Part shown: positions 25,301-38,200 of the stretch, one piece after another
Layout of the letters: the number at the start of each line of letters is the position of its first letter
Numbering within the stretch: position 1 is the stretch's first letter
Source: Paragonimus skrjabini miyazakii
Lineage: Eukaryota; Platyhelminthes; Trematoda; Plagiorchiida; Troglotrematidae
Assembly (NCBI GenBank): GCA_014338405.1
Contig: JTDE01002302.1
Coordinates: 34,606-98,605, forward strand
Direction of reading: 5' to 3'
DNA length: 64,000 nt
The notes under the pieces: model-generated
Told to the model about the DNA's origin: nothing
Seen by the model: the letters and a program-made list of their open reading frames with translations, nothing else
The model's database searches: none
Position numbers and translations under genes: made by a program

Positions 25301-28300
25301 AATTTTAGCAGATTTCATTTGACTACCGATGGCGTTTGACCAGGTAACTCATTATACTTCTTTCTATTTTAATTTGCCATGAATTATTTATTAGAGAGCA
25401 ATAGAAGGTGAACAATCGGGTGGTTTCAGATTTCTCTAGGTCAAAAAAATCGTGACCTAGCTTTTGCAGATGACAATTCCCTAACCTGTGATAATTCACA
25501 AACAGCTCAATATATTTTAAATGTTCACAGCATGATTTTGTCGACATTGAGTGTGTGCTTTGTGCCCGAAAAGTGTAAAAGACCAGTGTAGGCTTGACGG
25601 TAGCCCGTGTGTGACAGTGCCTCTGACTGAACACGCTAGAACAGATGAAAGATTTTGTTTTTCATTTTTAAGTGTACATTTTTTGACAGAGGGATGGGCA
25701 AAGCATTTGATAGTCACATTTTAAGAGACAGCATAGCGTGTATCAACTGTCGTCACTCTTTACATGTGCGTCGGATTACTGCACGTCCCTACACTATGTC
25801 TTCTTATAGGTTTGCGAAACTTGGTTAGCCCATGCGGTCAATGTTCACCAGTCATGTGTCTCTCACAGTCGTTGGTTGCATATGCTGATCCGTTTGTAGT
25901 AGAATCATAGCTTGAGTAGTGGGAAGTCAGGCAACGAAACTTAACAAGCCCCCACACATAAAGTGATCACTTGTTGATGGTCTGGTTGTATGCTTCCTAT
26001 ACAACATCTCCGTCTAACTCATCTAACCTTGTTTGCGAGCTGCGGGGTTTGTCGGAAGCGAGTAAGTCCGACAAAGAAGTGGAACGGAAGCATGAAACAT
26101 CTGATACAGAGACATGCCTCACGGTTGGGAATCAGAGGATCTGGATGCCTATGGTTAGAAACCTAAGGATATAGCTATGAGTAATAGTCAGTAGCTCATG
26201 TTTAGAGACTTCAGTCTCTATTGGATAAACACCCATTCCTTTTGTTTACTATGCAGCATGCGATAATGCCAATTTTTATATTGTTTTTATTATAAGTGTA
26301 GTTGACCGATGGCTGTTTGTTCAAGAATTATTGTTTGTTTTTACTCTGAATGTATTTTAAGTGAGCAGTTGTACTTTTGTCGCCACCAGGGTACCTACAC
26401 ACGTTTGTTACGCAGAAAATCCATCCGACTGCCCTTCATTAAGAAAGCCGATGAATACTGCTCAATTGCCCATGATTCAATGTTTGTAGTAACTGAAAAG
26501 TATGTGTTTGTGTTTACGTACGCGAAACAGTTTGAATAAATCCATCATCTTTCTTAGCAAGTTATTACAAAATCATTTGAAAATCAGGCAAGCATGAACC
26601 GTTTGATACTGCCGTACACTTATCTCTTGAAAATCATGTGTAACTCTCTCGCGGGGTCATCATTCTTTCAGTGAACCGTGATCTACTTCATGTCTGGGAC
26701 ATTTGCTGACAGATTTGACTTATCATGAGAAGAAGCATGTAACAAACAAGCTAATTTTCGGCGTTTCATAATCAGGTTTGATATATTTGTATGGGTTTAC
26801 CTTGGGGCAACAGAGAATACTTCACCAGAGCAACAAGTGTGAATCAGTAATGCCTGTTTCGTTCGATTCATCATAACTGGTTACGTAACACCGACCGTGT
26901 AAATTGTAGACCCATCTTATCTTTTATCTGAATGCACGGCCATGACGTGTTCAATGTTGTCTTGAATAACCGTTTTTGAGCCAGTGGTTATGCTGATCGT
27001 AGTCTAATTCCAGTGATCTCTGTAAAGGTCATATTGACATCTTATCCGCTTGAATTATATCACGTTGACCTGATGCAGCGACTTGAAATAATCGACTGGA
27101 TCGATTAGGGGAAGGGGACTTGTCTGGATCAAAGGCGCAGTGGTCGCAGGCGAGCGGGGTCTTACTGCTTCTTCAGATTAATCACATCGGCTGGTACTCC
27201 CTGAGCCGTGTTGTGAAGCATTACTAGGGTTTTCGTAAATAATTCGCAAGCACCGTGCAATTGTAAGGGACTGATGATAATTGCCGAAAAGTGCTACCTG
27301 CACAATTGTCCTCTTATGAGTTCCACGATAACATGAGGGGTTTTAATCATGTACACCTGACAGACCATTGGTCTGTATACCTCGCAGTGATTCTGGAGAC
27401 TGGTAATTCAAAAACCACAAACAGGAACGCTTTCGCTGAAATTATCAACAAATTCCAACGTTCGAAAGAAAGGAGACACCGTACGGCAGTCGGAAAGAAC
27501 CAGGCTTTGGGAGCAGTAAATGTTCACGAAGAATCTGGCGATTTGCGACTGACAACCGTCATGCAGATGAGCCTGGACTGCTGGGGTAGTGTATTTTTAC
27601 ATGTTTCCCGTTTTCGTGTTTAACAACAAACAAGTTACCGATCATCCATCCGTTGTGCTCAACATAATAATTTCAGCCTAACGTTTTCTTCTAAAGTGTC
27701 TATACAGAAGGGTTTCATCGAATGCTAAACATACCAAAGAGGGTGAATATCGTTCAACTTGTAGTACTCGGTAGCTGAATATCTGACAAACAATTTTTAG
27801 TTAGTCCACATTTTAAAGTTTGCGCCGTTTGCGACGTTCATGGTAGTCGACCACTTCTAGCTGAAAGAAATGCCGCCCAGACCATCATTCATAGTATAGT
27901 ATCCTGTACCAATCGATTATCAGTCGTTCGCTTGTAATTGTGACTGCCAGAATGTCACATATGTACGCATCCCAAATAGTAATGATGCCTGTTCCGAATG
28001 AAGTTGAAAGACTAATGAAACCAAGCAATACTAGCCGAACTTGATTGACAAGGACGGAAATGGACTGCCAGACAGGCACGGAAACAGTCTCCATATACAC
28101 TGAATATCATCCATGTGAACAATTGTCTGAAGACCAGTCAGCTAGGGAGACCGAGTGCTGAAAAAATTAACAGTAGACTGACGAAAACTTGGTATTCTGA
28201 AGGAACAGATGCCTCCCCTTTCACCCTGGCGTATTTAAAGTGTTTTTAAAGACCGGTCAAATCAGGAGTTCGAGATTCATTGATTTCCCATTATTTTGAC

Positions 28301-28685
28301 GGCGGCGTCCATTCTCTAATAACAGTTAAACAGACCAAAATAGGGAAATCAGCTCGCGGAAGAGAATGATTCGGCAGGTGAGAACAGCTGAATTACGCAG
28401 ATATTTCAAATGATGGAGAAACTGGATTTATTCCCCATAAAAATACATATAACCTTTTTGCCACAAACCGCCGATCGACAGGACTCACCTATGTAGTGTG
28501 ATTAATTTCCAAAGCGTATTAGAAGTAAGCAAAATAGCACACCAGTGAACAGAAGTTTAATGAAATGCTGTCAATCTCACCACTCATTCCTGTGAACAAT
28601 CTACTGCGTTTTGCTTGTTGTATTTGGAATTCTAAACATTTACCAAGACAAGAGTTTTTACGCATGTCTTTTCTATATCTTACAG
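22358..28685. other. No recognisable gene; should hold the 5' UTR or promoter of the PLPPR-like gene
   Basis: Open frames at 23316-23603, 24848-25183, 25323-25634 (minus) and 27291-27623 show no family signature. A non-coding first exon and promoter for the gene starting at 28701 are expected in or before this interval, but I could not identify a donor site, TATA box or initiator with any confidence. Confidence 0.5.
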
Positions 28686-28700
28686 AGCAGTACAGCTGAT

Positions 28701-29257
28701 ATGAATACTTTACCATCGATCCGGTCGGTGAACACATTCCAAAACACGGATGTTCGAAGATCAAGCATAAATAATCTCAGGTATCCACGTGCAACTTCGC
28801 TATACCTACCAACCAATGAACAGGACGAAGAGAGTCACACTCAGCAGTTGCCGAACACCCCGTACACTAGCGAGCGCAGAGCACAAACGCTGGGACGCCC
28901 GCATCAGTTAACAACCGGGTCTAGAAATTTGACGAATCCGCTGTTTGACAGTGTTGGCAGTCTTGATCAAACCCCGTGGTATAGGAGCTATGGACAACCG
29001 GTTCGGACTTCACCCCCTCGAATCAACCTGCCACTGCGACCCTGTGATAGTAGTGGATTTGCAACCGCACGAGATATTCAGTCCACTATAAGGATTCCAG
29101 TCCCTAGAAGTCCTGGTCGAACCAGTGCTTACTCTGCTGCCGGAAGTCGCCGATTTCCGGAATCCAGCATCCGTGGTTCATACGAGCGACGAGCTCCCAG
29201 GCAGTCGCGCCGTTGTTCCGGAGGTCTCGGATGTCTGTGTTGCAAGCCGGAAAACAG
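28701..29257 (+). CDS. Exon 1 (coding part) of PLPPR-like gene: cytosolic Ser/Arg-rich N-tail
   Basis: A TTACAG acceptor ends at 28685, so the exon probably runs from 28686; the ATG at 28701 is the first in frame, but coding could begin in an earlier exon because the frame is open upstream. The exon ends AAAACAG before GTAAGT (donor at 29258), leaving two bases of a codon. It gives residues 1-185, with no membrane segment. It is rich in Ser, Arg, Pro and Thr, has basic phospho-site-like patches (RRSS at 20-23; an RR-x-S patch near 173-176) and ends in a cysteine cluster GLGCLCCKPEN close to TM1, a likely palmitoylation-type membrane anchor (inference). Vertebrate PLPPR proteins carry their long variable tail at the C-terminus, so a long N-tail is unusual. 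I recognise no domain in it. Confidence 0.82.
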
Positions 29258-32200
29258 GTAAGTTTATAACTAGCCAATAGGAAGTAGAATAGCGACTGGG
29301 ACATGCAACAGTACTTAGCTGTACCGTATTTAGGCGTGCTATACCACGTACATCCACTTTATATAAGCATATAATAGAACACCAATTTAACGAACGCCGG
29401 CGTAACAAAAACGTTGCTACATCGAAAAATACATTGTTCATACGTGTTTTCTAAGCGCGGTCTTTACATAGTGGAAAATTAATCCTACCTAAACGCACTT
29501 GCATTTGTTAAAACGAAATGCAGGAGGTGAATCTCTGCACAAGAAATCCTTTGAAAGAACCGTTACTTGCTGTTCTGTATGACACAGCGGCACATATCAA
29601 GTATGTTCGTAACATCACTGACATGTCAGCCAATAGAAATGTTAGCAGACGCAAATTCATGGCTTATATTCAAGCAAAGAACCTTTCCGAGCATGCTGAG
29701 TTGAACTCACCAAGTAAATCAATCATTCGGTGTGTGAACTTACAGTGGAGTTGGTGCTGGTAATAACTTCACAGTACCAAACTGAGTAACTGTTCCGCTA
29801 AGAAACGTTAAAGATTGATGGGAAGGAGACTGTCATGACATGACTATACATTCATTAAATTGCAGTTGTTCATTTAACATTAATGATACACAAGAATAAT
29901 TTGTGGCATGATACCTGAAGCCGAAAGTACATTTGGACAGCTGGAGTATACACTTTAAAAGTTTTATTTGACTGATGAGGTTGCGCATGTTTCTATCTTG
30001 GTTCACTTCAAATCTTTGTCTGTCCAGGTGGAATAGAACAGCGTAAACAAAAGACCTCTGATTAGACCACTGGAATCACCATGGTCAATTTTGTGAACGA
30101 AAGTAGGGAAACGTAAAACTGCGTCTTAATGCACCACTAAACAGTAGATTACTTTGTTGACTGAATCGGAGATAGATGGATCGATTGCTCACAAGAAGAA
30201 TAGATCGAGCTTAGTAGAGTATGCCTTCGGATTGCGTTTTACGTGCGGGTGACACAAAATTTCCAAATAAATAAGGCAGTTTTGTTGAGAAAAATGAAAC
30301 AGTTTGATTGCGCTTTGAAGGTATTCGACTTCAAGGTCATTGTTGATTTTATAGAACGACTTGAACAGTGTGATTGGTTTGAAAGTCGGCAAGGTGTTGG
30401 TTACAAGGAACCGACTCCTTTAACGACGCATTTCTACGGCCTACCTGTTGTTGGTGGAACGGCCCCCTGCCGTTATTCAAGAGAAAAATTTGTGGGTTAT
30501 AGTGAATCCGTAGTTTCTTCTATCTTTCAAATTTGGTCATTTGAATATCCTCTCGTATGGGAGTTTATTGGAGTTTCTTGTAACTCAGAACACTTGTACA
30601 GACGCGTTATAGACGCTTTCCCATCGAACTTTTTCCAGCGTTCCATTGTTTTGGGTGTGTATGATGTGCCAGAGAAAAACTGTGTTGTGTGGACGTACCT
30701 GTAAGCCTATGTTGTCTCGTGAGAATTTGAATCCACGATTTTGTTTAGTACTGCAACGACAAGCATGTAGGTTTACCGACAAACCCATTAAGTAACGAGA
30801 CACTAGGAATATCTAGACTTCAAACTGAAGATCCACTTCGGTGCTGTCAAGAGATCACCAGTCTATTGCATTATCTTCCCAAAAGGAAACCTCTTCGATG
30901 GAGTTGTTTCTTTTGTGCAGGAAGGTTATTCCACTTTTACGAAACTCAATCGATGTAGGAAGGACGCACTGGACATTGGCTTGCAGGAATCATCAAGGTG
31001 CTTCTTTTCGAAATAGACTGACTGGAAAGTGTATCCGAATGCGAAGGCTGCGATCAAATGTGAGTGATGTTCAACTTAAAATTAACCACATCCCCAACTA
31101 CTCATCAGTAGTATACATAAATATCCGTAAGCTAATCTGGACGGTACTGTTGCTTGGGTTTTGGAACATGCAGTGAGCAGACTAAGAGCATACTGATGAT
31201 CCGGATAAGGTGGATGTCAGTCGGTAGAGTCTCATACTGCTCGGTAACTCTCTACTCATTAATTCCGGTTTACATCATATATGGAGTGTGTGGACTGAAC
31301 CACCTGTGATCGTTAACAAGCTCCTTGATGGGGAAATATGTGCGTCGATTTCCTGCAAGTTCGATCACTGTAGCAGGCTAATGTGGACAAGAATGCGGCG
31401 CAAACAAAGGGAGATACTCTGAGATAATGGATTGAAGAATATATTGCGGCGAAATGCGGTCTATCAAGGGAGTTGTTTACTGAGGATGAAACTGTGAATT
31501 ATTCAAAAGGATACTTCCAAGGTCGTGTACACACTCGGTTGTAGGGCAGAATTGTTTCACGGTCCAAAGCTGTCCGTGCAGACAGAGAGAGGTCTTCTGT
31601 TGTAATGTTCCAAATACGCCTACTATCATGTGTTCATTGCTTTTGAGACGTTACAGATTGTCATTGAGTTGGGTATGCGTTTTATAATACCCTGGCGACG
31701 GTGGACAAAACAGAATGCAATATATTATGTATATATATATACATATATACGACATTTGCTACTGTTTAAATTTTACAACACATAGCCAGATGTAGCCAGG
31801 AATTGTCGACGTCTTTTCATTTGTAAATTTCCTATGAATCCAAAAATGATACCTTGCGACGGAAAGTGAACAGTGAAACCGACTAAAGTTCAGCGATCCA
31901 CCTGTGTAAATACGCTTTGTGAAAAAGAATGGTCGCAATTCCTTGTGGTGTTTAAGCCACCTGTTTGCTTAATACACACCGAATGACAGGACGAATAGAA
32001 TAAGTTCACTTGACATGAAACTGTCATTTGTATTTTATATTTGGGGGGTAAGTAGAGGTTAACTAGCAAGTTCTACTTTTACAGAACGCAGCTGAATTGA
32101 AATGTGCTTCTTATTGATTGACTACTGCATTATTTGTGCCCCTTTATTCAAAATAACAGTCCCTATTCAATACCAGATGAGACAGTACATTCAGTTGAAT

Positions 32201-35200
32201 GGACAAAACCAAAAAGTGATCAACCACCAAAACCTTGGATAGTCTGTCTCCTCACAGTCAGCACAATTTTCGACCTACTTCTGATGATTCTGATCACGCT
32301 TGTGGTGTTTTTTCTCAAGTGAGTACAACAAAGTTGTTGTATGTTGCGCACACTTTTTTACGGTGTTCCTACAGATATCGGCTCTGGAAAACCAGTCACT
32401 GTCAGTCATTGACTGGAAATTACAGGTTGAATTTTTCATCCGTTTTATCATAAATAATTGTTATTTGTTGTCGTGAAGCGAAGCTTTAAAGACAGCGATC
32501 ACTCTTGGCNNNNNNNNNNNNNNNNNNNNNNNNNNNNNNNNNNNNNNNNNNNNNNNNNNNNNNNNNNNNNNNNNNNNNNNNNNNNNNNNNNNNNNNNNNN
32601 NNNNNNNNNACCGCGAACTCACTGGAAAACTTCATTGCAATGTAGGTGATATCTCTAAATGGGTGGCCCCGATCAGCGGTTCGAGACGTATTGATAGACT
32701 ACGATTTCCGTTTAACTGTCCACTTGGAATAACCGTCAATAATTGGGGAATTACTCGAATGGACGAATTAACGGCAATTATTTACAGGCTTCAATGCTGA
32801 AAGCGGACCATTGACGGTGAGAAGTTGCCAACAAAAAACGACGCTATACTTGATATATAAATACCAATGGTCATTAATTCCCGGTGGTCGTTTCCCACAA
32901 TTAGACATTTGTGCATCAGGAACAGTTTATTCCTTTCATCAATTTAAACATCACAGAAGGAGAATGAAGGTCAAATAGTAAATTCATTTCGTATACTTTT
33001 TCCCAACTACTAGCATTTAACATTCAGCATAGCATACAGAGGTCGTTAGCTGAAAAACAAAAGAATGCTCACCGGTGGCTTCCTAAATTCATCCTCATCC
33101 TAGTTAAGACAACCAAAGTAGGTAGACTACAGTGGTTACGTGTGCCCAACACATACCTAAAGGGTGTAACGCAGGCTTAATAAAACCTTAACTGTTGTAT
33201 GCAGTCGGACTCGGTTGCACTCAGATCAGATGAACGAACTTAGACCGTATGTCAAGGCTCAGCTAACTAACTAACCACCGATGAAACTGATCATAGTTCA
33301 TTGTCTTGAGGCTGTTTGCTCGTTGACCCATTGATTATCGTAGCCAATTCGATAAATCCTCGTCAGTTCATTTCATTAACTGTCTGTCTGTCCAACCAAT
33401 GTATTTTTCACCTCAAGCGCATGCAAAAATGGTGAGTAGTAGGAACTTTTGGTTAATAGAAAGGCTTATCTGAATGTGAAAATGAGTGATGTTCGGTCTG
33501 AAATGACCCAAATCAGTACACAGATAAAATAACTGGTCGATAAAACAGAATAGAGCCTGTAAATTGATGGCAAGGACATATTTCTGATGCATGCAGTTCG
33601 GGGCAGCTGGGTGGCCCTATAGATTTAACGTAAACCCAGCTCAAGATTACATTTTGGCCTTATCACTGGATTCTTGTTCTTCTGGGTTGACGTAGCAGAA
33701 ACAGTTTTTTATTATGCCATGAGTTGAGCCTCTGTGTAAAAGTGCAGTTGATTACAACGTTCCATGAGCTTATCGGGCTAGTTGCTTGAACTTAGTACAT
33801 CCATCAATATCCCCACTTCTTCTCCCGTTACTTCAACCGTGCTTATTTTCATCACTCTGCAGAACAAGGTTTGTAGGTATGTGAGGAGATATGACCAACG
33901 TCAATCTAAATAAGTACAGTATATTACCTTATATACGTGATGAAATTTGGGGATTGTATGACAATCCATATCTGCTGGCTGGGTGAGATCTTGCTTGTCG
34001 TAGTCAGTTAATTGCTTGCCCCTTCCACTAAGTTCATTTGCTAATTTTTTAAAGGCTATTTGAACATTCTTGATAACAAAACCTGAAGTCCCGAAGAAGA
34101 TGTATTACTAGCACAGTAAACAAATGAACGACATAACTAACACTACAGTCACCGATTTATGAAGCCTAACTGTGTCCATTCAGACATTGTATTAGAAACA
34201 ACTTGACCGGTGTATTGAATAGAAACCTACAAATCAGAATTTTATCGCCAGATGCAGACCACTTTTTCAGAACTCAGTCATCTAACAATGTGATTTGGTT
34301 GTTTTGTGAGTTCTGTGTGGTGATTGACCACTCACATCAAAGCACATTTAATGTCCTGCCCCAAAATCTTCTACAAGCGTTGGCTAGTTTCAAGAATGCA
34401 TCATAAATTAGCGAGCAACGTTTTGGGACTAGATGGGCATTGTAAGTCTCGAAAATGTTTAACCTGGAAGATTATCCTCATCTGTACGTAGCTGTTAAGA
34501 TTATGTCACATAACCCCCAAACACGGAACCAGTTATAACCAACCAGCTTTTCGGCAAATCGTAGGCTGTCTTCCACATTTGACTCCTCTGCATTTTCACA
34601 CAGTATTCGCAACGGTTATGATTGATACTACACGGAACAAACTATAAAACACGAGATGAAATTTGCGTACGGTTACGGTAATCAACTCAACTCGAGTCAA
34701 CTTAACTATAATGTTCAATTCTTCAGGTCCACAAAGCCAGTAACCAAATGATATTTAGTGCACTCAAATCACACAATAGCATGCTCCATCGGTCCATCCT
34801 GGGTTCTCTGCCGTTCTTTCAGTTTTTCTCCGATTTACCGGACATCACCAAATTACCGGTGGTACTCAACACCAGCAACACAGAATACAGCGAGGTACAC
34901 GGGGTCCGTAGTATGTGAATAGAATTAGAAACTAATTAATTCCGCCAAACCAGATAATCACTAACAGCTACACGAACCCAACTACAAAGACGTACGCACT
35001 TTTCATGAAAAGTTTGCTGATTAGTAACAGGGAACGGAATTTCTTGAGTTCTCCTGAGTTGTAGATCTACAAACATTGGCAACAGATGATCTAGGTCCGT
35101 TTGTGGATCGTGCGGCCATAACAAATAAAGCCGAACCCCAAAAGTTGGTTACGTAATTGTATTACACCTGTAGTCCATACTTGGAAGAGAGCGACAGTCA

Positions 35201-38200
35201 GTGAAAGCGTCCAAAAACGGGCTACTATCAGAATATGGACGTACGGATTGTAAGGAACCTGAATAGATTAATTGCACCATGACACTTCTAAATGAACTAC
35301 AAACATCTGAGAGCGCAAATTATACCACAAACAGATAGTCATCTCCTATCCGACTTTCTGTTAGCCAGGAACGAGGGACTAAAGGTCAGTCTCTTAACCT
35401 CGAGTCTGGAGTTTACCGTTTTCTATGCTGAGAAATATTTTTCTCACTTCAGATCCATGTAACCTAGAAGACGCCGTCTAACTCAATGGTTGTGATTAAC
35501 TTATTTGGGTTATTTGAAACTTTGGTAGACACACATGCTAAGGTCAACTGTTCAGATCACTAGCGTATCCCCACAGAAGTGCATGGCTGTCTGTATGGCC
35601 TCTTGTCTTTGTTGAGTCTCTGTCTGTCAGTGTTGTTATCAGACATAGCCACATGCTGCTACAAAGTGTTTCAGTGTTCGAAATAAGTATATCGCGCGAT
35701 CAAAGCATGTTTACACATGGATGCTCCGATTGATTGGCAAATAAAAGCACATATGCCTTTTACTCGTTGTCTGCTACATAGTTTTACAGACCTGTGACAA
35801 CAACAACCGATGCTATAAGAAGAAAGTTATTCCTCTACCTTCACAAATTGTTCAAGATAGAATATACCAATTCTATACAACAGTCCGGTTGGGTAAAGAT
35901 TAACGGGCGATGAGCAGGACTGAACAGGCACACTTGATTGTTCTTTACCTGTATGACGAAACTCATTCTAGAAGGCTCGAACTACAGTGACGTTATAGTG
36001 AATAGAATGTTTGGCATATATCTTTCATATTGTGTAACTTGGTATGGCAAAATAAATTCAACAGACTATCCGTGTGACAAGTAGTTTAACGAAACTTGAT
36101 ATACTCCGATATCGCGCAGGAAACACAGGGAATGGTCAATGCATCCAATGAAGAGGTACATGAATTACAGTGTCGACTGCTCGAGTGATGTGGGAGATAG
36201 AGAGTTTTCAGGGGTTGGACAGAGAAGAATGGTATTCTGACGTTGGCGAAATGCTGTTACCTTGGAGAAACCATCTGAGTACAAAGTCCTAGCAACTGAT
36301 TACTTTCAGTTACAAACAGATGAGCGTTCGAAAGTTCTGGGTATCAATTACCTTTGGCAAGGGGGACCAGCTTGTAAACGAATTTTCAGGTCTGATAAGA
36401 CAGAGATAAATAATACGTTTTGGACTGTTGAAGCTTTTAGTTTATCTCGCAATCCGTCAAATGTGAACATTACTATGCTTTTGAACACGATAAAAAGCAA
36501 AAGACAGCGATAGACTGTGGTAGACTGGACTTTCGAAATGCTGCTTTTCATACTCAGTACACCGACCGTTGTTGCTTGGGAAACAGTATTTCGTTACTTG
36601 TTAGAGGTCTCGAGGTTGAAGCAGTTTAACAACATAAGAAAGGAGTTGCCTTGAGCAATATTATCATTTTCTGCAAGGAAATACTTTACAATCAGTGATG
36701 CCAGATTTCCCATTCCACTAACCGTTTGTCTGCTCGTCAGTAACAATGACACTCAAGAGGATTTTTAAATTTGTGACTAATGTTCTGTGTGAGTAAAACA
36801 TGAGAAATGGAATCCATTGCTTTAAACCTAGAGGTATTCATCGATCCAGGCGGATGTGTAAAATAAAGTTGAATTTCTGATGCTCAAAATCAAACAGTCC
36901 GGGTGAGTGACTGAAAGTTGGGTATAAACAACTACGTTGGTTTCCCATAGCATGAGACTATGAATGGATACACGAACGCCTCGTTGGAGAACAGTTTTGA
37001 TCTGTCTCCTAAACTGGCCTTCTCTACGCTCACTTGCAAATACGTATCTTGTCTTTTCAAATTTGAATGGAGGCTGGTTATTTTATACCAGTTTTTGGTT
37101 ATGTCCAAAAAGTATTTCACACCAAATATTTGTTAGACATTGTATCATGTAACGCATGATTTTAGGGGACGGAATCACTTTTAACCACACTCACTTACTT
37201 GTTACTAACTATGGACAATATTCGTTAAGTGGTCATGTTAGCTGAAATTCTGTTTGTCAGATTTCAGTGTGAATAACCAACTTCCAGATAAATACCACTT
37301 CCTTTGAGACACGAAGCCTTCTGCGTATTACTAATCAGTGTTTCGATGTTAATGTACTGCATTAGTAGAGAGAGTAGAGTGGTCCAGGGTGAAAAGCTTA
37401 GCTCAGCTCATTGTTCAGAGCTGGAGCAAGGAAGCATGCAGGAAGTCATTCAATAAGCTCAATGTTTATCAAATCACTGTCAAAATTGTATGCGTATTGC
37501 GTGCTTTCTGTTAACTGGTTGGGAATGTGTGCGTGCGAGGATGTGAACAGTGTAAAAATCGTTCTAAATGGATGGTTTATTCACGTAATATTGCGTAGAT
37601 GAGAATAGTAGATTGTACATTCGAAATTCCAGTAGCCTTCAGTGGAACAAACCAAGGCACCGGACATCGTGGATAAATTTTAATTATATTCGCCTAAGCC
37701 ACCGGGGACGTACAAGTTTACTATAAGCTTTTCAACGATCACAGCCTTTAAACTTTATAGTTTATTGTGAACAGTAAAAATAATCTAACCTAGTCCCTGT
37801 TGTGCTTTCATATTTCAGTTGTTCTTCTGACGGTTGGTTCTATGCAGACCGAAGAGTTCAAACCATTTGTGTGAACCTGTAAGTTTGTTGGTTATTTTGA
37901 TAGTTTTATGGCTTTTTCATGCAAATGAAGAGGTGGGGAGTAGAAACGAAACAGCTCAAGACTTAGTGTTGGAGCAAGTGGCAGATGATATCGAGTTTTC
38001 CAGAAGAACGTCGGTTACCAAACAACTCTCAAAGATGACTAGTAGGGGATTTTGTTTGTGCGTACAAATTGAACATCACTCACAACTGATCAGTGCTGTC
38101 GCATTCCCATGGACTTTCCAGTCGGCTCATTCCGAAAAGAACCACTAGACTCGAATTTCGTTCTTGATAGAGTAGCTCGTCAGAAGTGCATAGGCTTGCC

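Larger units (their letters stand above)
29258..32159 (+). other. Intron 1 (phase 2)
   Basis: GTAAGT to CAG. It holds a 5'-truncated SINE at about 30985-31112 and an (AT) microsatellite near 31719-31750. A 153-codon open frame at 30243-30704 has no recognisable family and no splice-site framing, and is of a length expected by chance once or so in a window this size. Otherwise I see no feature. Confidence 0.7.

Noticed and set aside
27130..27160. GGCGCAGTGGTCGCAGG, an A-box-like word
   Set aside because: No B box or SINE body follows.
30243..30704. 153-codon open frame in intron 1, one of the longest in the window
   Set aside because: No recognisable domain, no clear splice framing, and a length plausible by chance in 64 kb of six-frame AT-rich sequence.
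36262..36513. Open frame with DYFQLQTDERSKVLGINYLW, vaguely like a retroelement RT
   Set aside because: Order and spacing do not fit BEL/Pao or gypsy RT, and no further motif follows.
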